DNA of 64,000 bases from Hemicordylus capensis (Eukaryota; Chordata; Lepidosauria; Squamata; Cordylidae): contig NC_069657.1 in NCBI RefSeq assembly GCF_027244095.1, forward strand, positions 410,841,063 through 410,905,062. Direction: 5' to 3'. The notes beneath the pieces were generated by a model. That model was given only the letters and a program-made list of their open reading frames with translations, did not search any database and was not told the DNA's origin. Every line of letters begins with the position of its first letter. The first letter of the stretch is position 1. The position numbers and the translations under genes were made by a program. Of this stretch, positions 21,161 to 33,739 are shown piece by piece.

Positions 21161-22115
21161 CATAAGAACATAAGAACAGCCCTGCTAGATAAGGCCCAAG
21201 GCCCATCTAGTCCAACATCCTGGATGTTTCAAACAGTGGCCCACCAGATGCCCCTGGAAGCCTACAGGCAGGAGTTGAGGGCATGCCCTCTCTCCTGCTG
21301 TTACTCCCCTGCAACTGGTACTCAGAGGCATCCTGCCTTTGAGGCTGGAGGTGGGCTATAGACCTCCAACTAGTAGCTGTTGATAGACCTCTCCTCCATG
21401 AAGTTATCCAAACCCCTCTTAAAGCCATACAGGTTGCTGGCTGTTACCATATCTTGTGGCAGAGAATTCCACAAGTTGATTATGTGTTGTGTGAAAAAGT
21501 ACCTCTGTTTGCTGGTCCTAAATTTCCTGGCAGAAGAATTTCTCTCTATCCACTTTCTCTACACCACGCATGATTTTATAGACCTCTATCATGTCTCCTC
21601 GCAGTCATCTTTTTTTCTAAACTAAATAGCCCCAGGTGTTGTAGCCTTGCCTCATGAGAAAAGTGCTCTAGGCCCCTGATCATCTTGATTGCCCTCTTCT
21701 GCACCTTTTCCAATTCTACAATGTCCTTTTTTAGATGTGGTGACCAGAATTTTACGCAGTACTCCAGGTGTGGCCGCACCATAGTTTTGTATAAGGGCAT
21801 TATAATATTAGCAGTTTTATTTTCAATCCACTTCCTAATGATCCCTAGCATGGAATTGGCCTTTTTCACAGCTGCTGCACATTGAGTTGACACTTTCAAC
21901 AAGCTGTCCACCACGACCCCAAGATCCCTCTCCTGGTCAGTCATGGACAGCTCAGATCCCATCAACATATACTTGAAGTTGGGGGTCTTTGTCCCAGTGT
22001 GCATCACTTTACACTTGCCAACACTGAACCACATTTGCCATTTTGTTGCCCACTCACCCAGTTTGGAGAGATCCTTTTGGAGCTCCTCACAATCTGTTTT
22101 GGATTTTACTACCTA
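21161..22115 (-). mobile_element. CR1 LINE, 3' part
   Basis: The minus strand encodes the C-terminal part of a CR1 reverse transcriptase with an intact 152-codon frame at 21,576-22,034. It includes KCKVMHTGTKTPNFKYM, ERDLGVVVDSLLKVS, the CR1 hallmark MPLYKTMVRPHLEYC, and LQHLGLFSLEKK. The 3' untranslated region ends in the CR1-style repeat TTCTTATGTTCTTATG (21,161-21,177, complement). The copy is 5'-truncated near 22,115. Sequence is little decayed, so it is fairly young. Confidence 0.92.
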
Positions 22116-23465
22116 CTCACATGCACAATTTTAAAATAGGGAATAAACTATGACTAAGTGATCAGCAATACTCCCTATAACCATCATGGAACTGTATTGC
22201 TAATCCTTACTGGGCTAATAATGCATTAACAGTGTCTTTAGCTGAGTGGTGGGTGGGAATTGCTTGTCTTCTTCATCCTCTGGAAAGGCTTGAAGCCATA
22301 CACCCAGTAACATTTTGTAGTGGTCATTATTATGCCCATGTTGTAGATGTGCTGTGAACACCAATGTCCATATCCTATTTGAAACATAGATGTCCTCATG
22401 TCCTGAATGGGGGTTAATCCAGGTTCTCCAAACTATTTTTAAAATATATTTTTTCCTGCTCTTATCAACATGAAGAATGCTGCATTGCAGAAAATAACGT
22501 ATGAATTAGTACCTAGTTTTCTAATAAGGTAAATTTGCACATGGTAAAAGCTGCAATCATAGTTTCTTCTGTCTTATTTACATTTGAAAGTCTTCATTTC
22601 CTGTTTGCTTCTTTCTAGTTTATTATTAAGTTGTACAATGAAAGCACAGTATATAAACAGCACCGTTCAGGGAAGGGCGATGTGCAAGCTGGAATGTATC
22701 AGGTACAAATATTCCAAACATGTAGCCAGTTTATTTGGGGAAAGTTTTCATTCAGAGTGTAAAATTGATTTGATTTAAGGAGATGGTTGTATAGCTCCTA
22801 CAGAAAGAGAGGACGTACGTTTCTCATACCTGTAATTGCTTATTCAAAACCTATATTATTTTCAAGTTTTATAACACTATGTTGTGAACACAGAGTGAGA
22901 TCTCTGTCCCACTTTCTATCCCAATTATTTTCTCAGCATTCTGAGTGATACGTCTTGGAACCAATTCACACTCAGAGTTTATTTTCAGAGTGTGCTGTCT
23001 TGTTCCTTGTTGGCAGGGGTGTTGCTCATTACTCAAAAGAGCCAGAGCCCAGGCCCATAGCCCTCCTTTTGATAATTATACTCAACCATGCCCCCTCAAG
23101 AATAATTATGTGTGATTGCTCTCCAAAGAGGAGGAGCCAAAGTGTCTGTTTTGTCTTCAGCACAGCACCTTCTAGGGAGGAGACAGAGAGCAGAAGCGAT
23201 TATTTCTGCTGGAGTAGCAGCAGAGGATTTCAGCCCTCATCACCCTGAGCCCTCAAGCATGGCAGGGTGGCTGGGTTATCCTGGCACAGCAATCTTCGTG
23301 TGGGAATTGACAGTAAATGATGTTTTCCAGGATAAACCACCACCAAGGATTTATTCTTGTTTGAAATTAATATAACACTCTTCTCTTTTACACAGAGCTA
23401 CAATAAAGCACATCTTCCAACCACAAACAGTTACCCCCAACTGATCTTAACTGTCATAGACTAGT
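22116..23465. other. Unannotated intergenic DNA
   Basis: No gene or named repeat. A moderately G+C-rich patch at about 23,005-23,290 may be a decayed transposon. Confidence 0.45.
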
Positions 23466-23550
23466 TAGAACATAAGAACAGCCCTGCTGGATCAGGCCCA
23501 AGGCCCATCTAGTTCAGCATCCTGTTTCACGCAGTGGCACACCAGAATTA
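23466..23550 (-). mobile_element. CR1 LINE 3' terminal fragment
   Basis: GAACATAAGAACAGCCCTGC followed by AGGCCCAAGGCCCATCTAG is the 3' end of the same CR1 subfamily as 21,161-22,115, severely 5'-truncated. Confidence 0.8.
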
Positions 23551-25330
23551 GTTCTTCCAATCTGCATATGGAAACCCCAGTGACCAATTACCACAATGTT
23601 TTTGCTGCCTCTACTTCATTCAGTACAAAACCTTCAGTATAAGTTTATACTTTACCACAAACAAACACAAATACTTTCTAACTGGAATTCTAGAATAAGA
23701 AAAACCCTCATTTTATCACACAATCATGGCAAAAAAGTTAGTTGTGTATTCAGCTGCAATCTGGAACATGTTCAAAAAGCGTATTGGTATTATGCTAAAT
23801 CAGAAGCTAGGCACATGATGAAGCATTCAGAAAACTCCTGCATGTCTCCCTCAGACAGCTTTCCTGCATGCCCTCCCACTGAATAGAAACTGACTCATAC
23901 ACAAAGTCAGCTTGGATTGAAAATGTCCCCCAAAATGGTTCCTTCATTATTAGACAAGTTTAGCTTAATTATTAGAGGACTGATCATGTTCTGACACCAA
24001 GACTAGAAGAACAGAGACCAAGGAGCAGGCTGAGAGATATTCTGATGCTAAGGAAATTGTCCACCAGAGACTCTTCCCCTGCCCCCATTTAACTCCCTTG
24101 GATTCCTTCTTCCTTTGCTCTTCATGTGTTTTTAATTTAAGCTACTAATGCAGCGATGACAGTGGTGAACGCAAGCAAAAATAGACAAGTATGCAAAACA
24201 TTATGAAGTTTTTGATTGGGGGGAATCACCCACATTCATAATTAAATTTAGGACAATATTATGGGAGTTCCAGCTAATGGGCTGGAACTATTTTTTTTTT
24301 TACCAACGAATGGCACACTGCATCATCCTTGTGCACTATTTTAGGATTTTCCCTGAATGGCTCACTGACAGCAGTTCTTTAGCAGGTTCCCTGAAGGCTG
24401 CATCTGAGAGGGTGGTGTTGAATAACCATGCCATTTATAAATTATACAAGTATTGGTTATCTGAATGCTGTTAAAATTCATGGTTTATTAGCTGTTCAAA
24501 CAACTTCATTTAACATAAATGCCAGCCTAGTTGCCTTTCATCCAGCAGATGCCCAGCTGTGAGTTGCTCATGGAAAAACATAAAATAAAAGAGACATTTC
24601 TGTACAAAAGACTGTCAGATCCATTATGCTCCCAGATCCCCATTTGCCTTCCAAAGAATTATAAGACCAAACAAAAAGGGACTACATAGACTATACTGTA
24701 AATCCTCAGAACAGCTTTGGGTCACTTATGGTTACATACTCCCACTGCCATCATACTGTTCATTTGCTCATAGGATTTCATTGTCACTTTTGGCATTGTT
24801 CCAAACTGTTCTTGACATTATTGCTGGTGCCCACATAGGCTAATCAACACTGAGTACTGGTGTGAAAGACCTGATGAGTCACCTCGGTCTTCAGTTCAGG
24901 CACACAGTACATACTGTGAAATTATATTTCTTTTCCTCTTAGGAGGGAATCCCTCATCATCACCGCAGGGTTTTTTTTTTTTTTTTTTAAAGGGCTTGTT
25001 GCGCTCTTATCCACTTCAGACTGTGGCATTACTTGTTTGATACACTGAAGCATATTTTATTCTTCTCTATAACATGAAATACCTGAGCAAATGTCCTCTT
25101 TTCATTGAAACAATGCTCCATAAATGTCTGTTTAAACATTGGCCTGGAAAGTCTTAGGATTATAATAAAATAAAGAGACCTGACCTGCCTAGTGCTTTTC
25201 AACCACTGGTACAAGTACTATTGGTGGTATTTCTCATGGCAGGTGGTACTTGGCCCCACTGCCTTGATGACTTCATGACAATGCTCTGTCTCATCTGAAC
25301 CTGCTGGAGCAGCAATTTAATGGCAGCAAG
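23551..25330. other. Unannotated intergenic DNA
   Basis: A+T-rich DNA with T runs at about 24,286 and 24,969. The segment around 25,195-25,330 (CTTTTCAACCACTGGTAC) looks repeat-like but could not be assigned. Confidence 0.45.
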
Positions 25331-25518
25331 CACTGTTCCCTCTAAAGCGTGTGCATGCTCACATGTTTTCTGATGTCCGCTCAGTTAATTTTAGAACCTG
25401 CTCAGGTTGAATTAGGAAGGCCCCACTCTGAGTGCATGTGCGCACACAGTACCTTTATACTGTCGCCCAGAACAAAACTCATTCCGCATAGAGATGAAAA
25501 AAATTAGAGGGACCACTG
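25331..25518. mobile_element. hAT-type MITE, 8-bp target duplication
   Basis: The 188-bp element has ends CACTGTTCCCTCTAA and complement of TTAGAGGGACCACTG. It is flanked by perfect copies of GCAGCAAG (25,323-25,330; 25,519-25,526). The interior has (TG)-rich GTGCATGTGCGCACAC and AGAACAAAACTCATTC phrases shared with 7,484-7,560 and the right end of 44,800-46,116. No coding region. Confidence 0.9.
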
Positions 25519-26149
25519 GCAGCAAGGTGTGGCTGTGCAGCAGTTCGGCCTTCAAAAGAGGCAAAGGTTGGGCAAGGGAGGTGCAGAGTGAAGGAGAGAT
25601 CAGAAGGAAGCAGCAACTGAAGAAGCTTCTCCAACACTGCACAAACCATAGTCCAGCTAGCTGTCTACTCCAGTACATAGCAGTAATGTCCAATGGCAGT
25701 GGCCCTCACAAAGGTGGTATTTGCAACAGTGGCTGTTGCAACAAAAAAGGGGTGGGGGTGGGGTAAGGTTGAGACTAGTCTAATCAGAAGACTGGGTGTT
25801 TGTATTCCTAAGCTAACACTCTTAGATGTCACATTATTTGCAGGGGCGGGGGAAGTACAATCCGAACAACTCAACAAGACTATGCACACTTCAATCGATA
25901 CTTCAGCCTCCCACCCCCTGGCCATACAATTCAGGTCAGCACATGCCAAAAGCAAGCAGAGAGCAGGTGCACTGCAGTCAGACAAAACCGTACAATAAAC
26001 ACAGACACACACACACAGTCAGTTTGACTGAGAAGAGGGAAGGGATTTATTTCAGATGCCAAGTGTAGGAGCCAGTTTGAGCATCAGTACTGTTAATGAA
26101 AGTGCCCCGGGGTGATTAGTAAACACCCCTAAATCTTTATTTGGGCTTA

Positions 26150-27590
26150 CGTGGGGAAATTAGTTCAGAAAGAAGAGTTTTCCATCTTATTTAATTTGCA
26201 CAAAGTTGTGGACTTAGGAAATGACTTGGACTGAGACAGGATTTCAGTTTCAGAATCAGAGTATTTATTGTAGGGAGGGCTACAGCAGAAAGAAATGTGT
26301 GGTTAAAGCAATATTACTATCAAGAATACACTTAACTGTAATGAGGTGTTTTAGCTTAAAGTCCTAATTGTATAAGTTCCCAGGCAGGCAAGAGAAAGAG
26401 ATTTCTTAGAGAGGGAGGTGGTTGGATTTAAGAAAGGGGAATAGAGATAGAATTGGGCCCAGTGAGAGGCAAATGCTCATATTGCCTGATCTGGACAAAG
26501 GGATCTCAAGGCTCCTGGAACCACCGAGGGACCTTGTTCCTCCGGGACAGCTCGGGCAAAGGTGGGTGCAAGAAGTTTGGAGGGATTCGTTGAGATAGAT
26601 GAATCCATGAGGGTGCTTCTCTATGGAACCAGCTTCCTATGTTAGCAAGGAAAACTGGGCAGATCAGGCTGGGCAAGAGAGAGGATCTGAAGGGTGGCAC
26701 GAAGAACTGAGCACAGCCTGGTGTGGCCTGTGGACAGTAAATCGCCCAAACAGCAGCTGGTGACTCCAAGTTAGTGGTAAGCAAAGAGCACATTGGATCA
26801 TGAAAATGGGACTTCTTATACCCAAAAACATATCCTGGGGGCACATTCCAATTGACCATTTTTGTTGGATAGGGGAACTGGCAAGGATTCCATTGTTGCT
26901 GATCTCTTTTCCTACATGTAGCAATGTGGGAATTGCCGAGGTATGCCAAGGCTCTTGTCATGAAAACAGAGTGCATAGATGTCAGAAGAAGAAATCTGCA
27001 TGGACGGAAGGTCCAATAATCTAACCAGTACTTTTAATGGGTGCATCTCTTAGGGAACTCTTTATCGTTGGGAACTCTGTTATCGCTGATTCAGCCTCTT
27101 TGTGAGGGGGGAGATTTACCTATGCAAGCCTTATCTGTGTTCTTCCTGCTGAGTTCAGTCAGTCAAGTTTATTTACAGTCAAAGGCCAGAAATCTTCCAG
27201 CTGAGTTAATTGGTGCATTAGCTGGCTGCTATCCTTTGTGAAAGGAGAGGATGGGGAGGCGGTTCACTCTGAGTGCAGAGTGGCCTTGACAGACAGTTAA
27301 CCTGCTTTTAGTTAACTTCTGGTGTCTACTTAGGGTATCCCAGCATAGGGAGGGCATGCATCTGCTCCCCTTTCCAATTTGCTTGTTAGGAGCCAAATCT
27401 AGGGGCAACTGGCCCACTGTCACTAAGTGACCTGTTCCCATGTGCCATAAACAGAGAGCTCATGATGCTGAGAGGCTCCTGAGCATATCCAGAGTGAGAT
27501 CTCCAAGCCTGGAAACTCAAAGACATATGAGAGGACTCTTGGGAGCTGGCAGAAAAGCATTGCTAACAACAGCATCCAAGCATCTGCTGG
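26150..27590. mobile_element. LTR-like repeat, copy 1 (fossil)
   Basis: Alignable by eye over most of its length with 61,066-62,237: both have GTGGGGAA near the start, AGCTTAAAGT and TTCCCAGGC in the left third, GGATCATG in the middle, and AGCCAAATCTAGGGG, AAGTGACCTGT and ATCTCCAAGCCTGGA near the right end. The length and lack of coding content suggest a solitary LTR of an endogenous retrovirus, but terminal TG/CA and target duplications were not confirmed. Moderately diverged from copy 2. Confidence 0.5.
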
Positions 27591-27750
27591 AACAACATCC
27601 ATTTTATTGTTGTTGTGCCCAGCTCTCTTGATTGCTTGAGCTATCTGGGTCCTGATACCCCCCTTTCCTTGGGGCTGTCTGAAGTCTGTCCCTTATGGAT
27701 CCCTGTCTTGGTGCACGCATGCCCCAGTTTAGCTTGGAACAGAATACTGT

Positions 27751-28037
27751 GGGCAGGTTCAGACAACCTGTCGAAGGTGTGGTTCCTGGGAATGACTGTG
27801 AACTCCTGGCAGGTGTGTTGTCAAAACCTGCCAACCACTAGTTGTTGAGCCTTCCACCCACATTCACTTGGCATTCTCCGCTCATTTGTAACCTAAATTT
27901 GAAGGTGGGCAGAGAATCTTGGGCGGTTGTAGGGCTGAAGGCATGGGAACCAGAGGTTAGCAGGTTTGGACAACATGCCTGCCAAGGGCATGCACTCCCT
28001 GGGAACCAGACTTTTGATGGGTCATCTGAACTGGCCC
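27751..28037. repeat. Palindromic MITE-like element
   Basis: Inverted arms: GGGCAGGTTCAGACAAC ... GTGGTTCCTGGGAATG on the left, and on the right the complement of GGGCCAGTTCAGATGAC ... CTGGTTCCCAGGGAGTG. Each arm is about 105 bp. Superfamily unknown; no certain target duplication. Confidence 0.65.
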
Positions 28038-28348
28038 TCTGTGCTTTTTATTGCCTTAATGGTTTAAGCCTGCCTATAGCATATTGGTCTACATGTTATC
28101 CTAGCTGAATACTGTTGTGCTAACATAAAGATACAGCGTAGTGAAGATGTACAAATAAAGGAAGCTCTGTTCCAGACTAGTAGTGCATTAGTGGGAGCTG
28201 TGCAGCTGCACAACATGGCATAGCATAGCAAACTGTTAAGAGACATGTATTTCTCCCATTTATGCTAGTGCAACAACAGGCCAGATGTAGGCCATTTGCT
28301 CCTTGAAAAGCAGTATATGATGTAAATATTCTTCATAGCAGTAATCGT

Positions 28349-28499
28349 CAGGATTGTAGTTAGGGGAGCGTGGGACCGTGTTCACCCCTCTCCCCAGTGG
28401 CCCCTTGGAGCAATGGAGATAATGAAGAAAATAGGGAGGGGTGGAGCTGGGCCCCCCATATTATTTGAACCCATTAGCTCAATTATAGCTACACCCCTG
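28349..28499. mobile_element. hAT-type MITE
   Basis: The 151-bp element ends with CAGGATTGTAGTTAGGGG and the complement of CAGGGGTGTAGCTATAATTG. Flanks GTAATCGT and GAAATAGT agree at 6 of 8 positions, a decayed 8-bp duplication. Same terminal repeat as 57,055-59,800. Confidence 0.65.
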
Positions 28500-28683
28500 G
28501 AAATAGTGTATATTTGTAATTGTATTTTTATGGTTTTAAATTATATTGTGAGCTTTCTTGAATCTCTGTTGTGGAAAGATGGGATACATCATTTTTCACC
28601 TATTTTCCCTTAAAGAAAGCAAGCTTATGAGATCACTCAGCTTTCTGTGTCTGTGTGTGTCTCCCGATCAACTTTGCAATGCC

Positions 28684-28934
28684 TAGATCACTTTGAACCA
28701 AATTTGATACAGTTGCAGTGACACATAGGGACACCTCAGTGTCGTAGTTTGTGATGATGTCATCCATCCCAATTCAAGATGGCAATATCTGAATGTTTGA
28801 AGCAAAAGTGGGAATCTATTCGGACCAAATTTGGTACAGTTGTTGGTACACTTCAATGGCGTAGTTTGTGATGATGGCATTGACCCCAGTTCAAGATGGC
28901 GGATGCATGAACGTTTGAGGCGGAAGAGGGCTTA
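28684..28934. repeat. Tandem dimer of a ~125-bp unit
   Basis: Two diverged head-to-tail units (about 28,684-28,814 and 28,817-28,934) share ACCAAATTTG, GGCGTAGTTTGTGATGATG and TTCAAGATGGC. This may be a remnant of a satellite or of a transposon with internal repeats. Confidence 0.65.
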
Positions 28935-29265
28935 CTTGTGAAGATGGTAATTATCAATTAAGATTATAGTGAACGGAAAGTAGGCAGATTAGTTCTTACC
29001 AGAACTTCTTCTTTAAATGAATGAATGAATAATTCATTTATTTATTTAATACTTGGTAAGAAGAGCTATACCTGATCTACCAGAGTTAAGAATAATTTAT
29101 GGTGTTTAAATAGAGGGAAAGAAGAATGAGGCATGCAGGTTGTTAGCAGGACTGGTCTACAAGAAAAGGAACTAAGGGGTATGAGCCCCTTACCTTTTGT
29201 GATACTCTCCTTTGCTGCTTGTTTAGAAGGCCATGATTTTACTATATCATTATTTTATTATTATT

Positions 29266-29477
29266 ATTTTACATTTTATATCCTGCTCTTCCTCCAAGCA
29301 GCCCAGAGTGGTGTATTACATACTTAAGTTTCTCCTCACGACAACCCTCTCTCAGGTTAGGCTGAGAGAGAAGTGACTGGCCCAGAGTCACCCAGCAAGT
29401 ATCATGGCTGAATGGGGATTTGAACTCGGGTCTCCCCGGTCCTAGTCCTGTACTCTAACCACTACACCACACTGGCT
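29266..29477 (-). mobile_element. tRNA-derived SINE (second family)
   Basis: Read on the minus strand: GTGTAGTGGTTAGAGTACAG (A-box region), GAGTTCAAATCC (B box), GGGTGACTCTGGGCCAGTCA, and an end with GAAGAGCAGGATATAAAATG. Another copy, on the plus strand, is at 59,205-59,418. Confidence 0.8.
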
Positions 29478-29479
29478 AT

Positions 29480-30182
29480 AGTGGAGGGAGTCAGTGGGTG
29501 GGGCTTGCAGATTTAATTAAGCCTTCTATCTTCCTGCCATCATAATGTGAGCTCTGTTCCATAGCCTCAGTAGCCCCGAGAAACTATATCGCAGACATAT
29601 TAAATAGGAAGAACCAATTATTTAGTTACCTCCTAACCTAAGGTGAGTGTTTTGACATTCAGTATTTTGTAAAAGCCTTCAGGTGGAATAGGGTGGGGAT
29701 CAAAATTCTGATAGTATTAATGATAACAAGACTAAGACTACAAAGAAAAAAACCCCCACGTCTATCCTGAAGGCAAAATATTCCTCTCCATTTTTTCCAG
29801 GAAGCACTGGAATAAATCAGCTTGGCAGGAAAATTGCTCATGAATTTAGAAACATCCAGTTATGCTGAAATTCCAGTTAGTTAAAAAAAAGGCACAAGAC
29901 TAAAATTGTAATGTTTTCCTGAGCATTCGTTTGAAATCAAAGCAAAGGGAGGAATGTTGTCCTTGGACTGGCAATGTGTTTCTATATAGCTGTCCTTGGA
30001 GTAGTGGGATATAAAATAAAGATGCCTATATATGACCAAGTCCAACCAATGGTGAGAAAGTGACATTACAGTAACATTTGGTACTAAAAATGCTAGGTAA
30101 GGCTATTTACCATTATTACCATTGCATTATGTTATGGTCCTTTGAATGTGCAAGTGCTTACCACTGGTGGTATTATGCATAT
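29480..30182. other. Unannotated intergenic DNA
   Basis: No gene or named repeat. Confidence 0.5.
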
Positions 30183-32560
30183 TATTTATTTATTTAGCAA
30201 ATTTATTGACTGCCTGATTTCCTTAGACTTAAGGCGGTTTACATAAATTAACACAACAATGAAAACAAGAGAAGAAGGGAATGGGGAGAAAAAGGAAAGG
30301 AAAGGAAAAAAGAACCCCACACACACCTTAAAAATGAAAAGCCTGGCAAAATAGATAGGTTTTCAGGAGCTTCTTAAAGGTCAGAAGGGATGGAGCATTA
30401 TGAATCTCAGGAGGGAGAATGTTCCATAAGGAGGGGGCTTCAACAGAGAAGGAGCCCACGAGCCTGGGACCCATGTACCTTCCCTGGGCCCGGAACTCTG
30501 AGAAGGCCCACCTGAGACGACCTCACAGGGCAGGCCGAAGTTGGACAGGAGAGGCGGTTCTGAAGGTACATAAGCACCAAACCCTGAAGTGTTTTATAGG
30601 TGATAACCAGCACCTTGAATTGGACCAGCAAGCCAACTGGTAGCAAAGGTGAAACATGATTATATTTTCTGCTGCCCATAAGCAGCTGCGTCACAGCATT
30701 CTGGGCCAGCTGAAGCTTCCGAGACGTCTTCGAAGGCAACCCCAGATAGAGCACATTGCAGTAGTCTAACCGAGAGGTGACGAGGGCATGAGTTACGGTT
30801 GCCAGGGCCTGCCGATTGAGGTAAGGTCACAGTTGGCACACCAAATAAAGCTGGTCAAAGGCTTCCCTGGCCACAGCTTCCACCTGCTGTTCCAGCAGGG
30901 GCCATGAGTCCAGGATGACCCCCAAGTTGCAAGCCTGCTCTTTCAAGGGGAGCGCAACCCCATCAAGGGAAACACTTGAAAACGGAACCTGGCAAGATTG
31001 AGAACTGAACAAGAGCAACTCTGTCTTGGAAGGATTAAGCCTGAGCTTGTTTTGGCCCATCCAAACCCTTAAAGCCTCCAGACACTGGGTCAACACATTC
31101 ACGGCATCCCTGGATTGGCCCAGGGTGGTGATGTACAATTGGGTTTCATCAGCATACTGATAATACTGCACACCAAACTGACGGATGACCTCACCCAGTG
31201 GCTTCATATAGATGTTAAAAAGCATGGGAGTGAGGACTGAGCCCTGCGGCACTCTGCAAGAGAGACGCTATGGACTAGAGCACTTACCTCCAATACAAAC
31301 TGTCTGAAACCATCCACTAAGGTAGGAACAGCACCAGCACAACACTGTGCCCCCAATTCCCACCCCCCTGCAGCTGATCCAGAAGGATACCATGGTCGAT
31401 TGTATCAAAAGCCGCTGAGAGATCTAATAGAACCAAGAGAGGCACGCTCCCCTCATCAAGGCTCCGACAGAGGTCATCCACCAGAGTGACCAATGCCATT
31501 TCCATGCTGTGCCATGGTCTAAACTCCGACTGAAAAGGGTCAAGGATATCCACTTCATCTAGGCTTCCCTTAGTTGAGCAGCAACGACTTTCTCCAAAAC
31601 CTTCCCCGAAAAGGGAAGGTTGTTTCAGAAGAGGGCGGACCACTGCTTCTTTAAAAGCTAGAGGAACGTCTCCCTCCCTGAGTGATGAATTCACTAGCTC
31701 TTGGACCCACGACCTCCCCTCCCCCCAGTAGGGGCAAGGATCTAGTGAACAAGACGCCATACTTATATCACAGAGAACCCTATCCACATCATCAGCCTCC
31801 ACAAGGTCAAACATATCCCAAATGACATCACAAGACATTACCTCCATCACCTCAATGGACATAGCACAATCAAGAGTCCAACTCAGAGTGGAGATGAGCA
31901 ACCTTATAGGCAAAGAATTTCGCAGAAACGTCACAGCGGCCCTTTGGAAGGTCTTCCTTCTTCTGCTTCCCCAAAAGGGTACAGGTGATCTGAAATAGTG
32001 CTACTGGATGGGATTCTGCCGATGCAATGAGAGCGGAGAAATAAGCAGACTTCGCCACTCTCATTGCCATGGTATACTCCTGGACATAGGAATGCAACTG
32101 TGTTCTAGCATCTTCGCTCCCAGTTTTCCTCCAGCGTTGTTCTAGGTGTCTTTTGACCTGTTTCATGCCCCTTAGCTCCTCTAAAAACCAAGGGCCATGA
32201 GACCCACAGTTTAAAAGGCTGCTTAGGAGCAATCTCATCCAGCACCTTCATGGCCTCGATTTTCCAAGCCTCAACGAGTTGTGCTGGAGAGCTGCCCACA
32301 AGATTGCTGGGAAATTCCCCAAGAATCCAGCCAGATCCATTAAGCACCTGAGACAGACCGATAAAATGGGTCCATCGCCCCTGCGAAGTGCAGGAGCCAC
32401 AATGATATGCAGACATACCAGGAAATGATCTGACCATTACAAGCATGAGATGACTGTATCCCCTGTCCTCAGATCACGTTGCCACTGCTCTGAGGCAAAA
32501 GACAAGATCTGATGTGTGGCCGCTAATGTGAGTTGGGCCTGAGGCTTATTATTATACCAA
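30183..32560 (-). mobile_element. L2-type LINE, ~2.4 kb, 5'-truncated
   Basis: The minus strand encodes most of a CR1/L2-group reverse transcriptase in order: an N-terminal region (LVEAWKIEAMKVLDEIAPKQ near 32,270), LLDLSAAFDTIDHGILL (near 31,390), PQGSVLTPMLFNIYMKPLGE and the active site YQYADETQLYI (31,130-31,250), KLRLNPSKTELLLF, then LVQFKVLVITYKTL and the C-terminus before the 3' tail with (TAAA)n at 30,183. The active-site YADD has become YADE. Frames change at least three times. The missing 5' half is the usual LINE truncation. Confidence 0.92.
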
Positions 32561-33484
32561 AGAAGAGGAATTTTCAGCTGTTTGGTCGATTTAATGAATT
32601 GTTTATGCTTTGAAACAAAAGATATATATCCTTTAATAAGGTGTTCTGTGTCTTACCCCCTCCCACATACTTTTCTCCTGCATTGGTTGTACGTTATTAT
32701 ATTTAAGGGATTTTTCTTTTTTCTTTTTCAGTTATATTCACATATATTATTACTATTCTTGATCATGTTTATGCACTGTAATCTTATTGCAATAAAAGGT
32801 AAAGGGGGGAAAAAGACAAAAGGCCAAAGAGAGGGGTAAATCTTCGAAACTGCAACCTCATTATCCTACCTATTCGTAAAGAGGCTATCTTGTGTTTTGA
32901 CAGGCTAGATGCCAATACAGACCAAATGCAAAAGAGGTCAGAAATGGGTATTTGGTGACCAAGGTGGGAGACCTTGGAGATATGCAGCAAAATCAGGAAT
33001 GGGTGTATTGTGGGGGAGGAAACTATGTTGATAAAATTAGTGAATAGTAACAATGTAGAAAGTTCATTGGTGTTTGGAACTGGATGTACAGCAAACTGAG
33101 CAGTCATTCCCAAACCTAAGTTCTGTAGATTGGTGGGAGGAGGTTTGTGTGCTGGTTTTGTGGCAAGCAGTACAGTCTGGGGTGGAATTGCCCCCTTTCC
33201 TCCCTGTACTGCCTGTGAGAGTTAATCTTTTTCAGGGGTGGAAACAGAAAAATTGTTCCATAACTTGAATGGGAAAAGGAAAATTGATCCCTCTGATGCC
33301 AATCCCCACTTCTTTTAACTTTAATGGTTTCTAATATTCTGTTCCTATAAGCTGTATGCACATGCATAGCCCTTATTGGGAAGGATGTTGCCAGGCTGGG
33401 TTGGTCTATTCTTAAAAAATAAATATATTCCTGTAGGAGGAATCACAAGTATGCAGGAGCCTGTTGCTTGTGTACACACACGCC
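32561..33484. other. Unannotated intergenic DNA
   Basis: No gene or named repeat. Confidence 0.5.
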
Positions 33485-33737
33485 ACCTGATGGCGCAGTG
33501 GGGAAGTAACTTGCCTAGGGAGCAAGAGGTTGCTGGTTTGAATGCCCGCTGGTATGTTTCCCAGAGTATGGGAAACACCTATATTGGGCAGCAGTGATAT
33601 AGGAAGATGCTGAAAGGCATAATCTCATACTGTACGGGAGGAGGCAATGGTAAACCCCTCCTGTATTCTGCCAAAGAAAACCACATGACTCTGTGGTTGC
33701 CAGGAGTCAACACTGACTCGATGGCACAACTTTATAC
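33485..33737 (+). mobile_element. Sauria-type SINE, copy B
   Basis: A-box region GATGGCGCAGTGGGG, degenerate B box GGTTTGAATGC, middle segment TATGTTTCCCAGAGTATGG, body and Bov-B-like tail GCCAGGAGTCAACACTGAC. It shares AACTTGCCTAGGGAGCAAG and GACTCTGTGGTTGCC with copies D and E. Confidence 0.85.
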
Positions 33738-33739
33738 CT

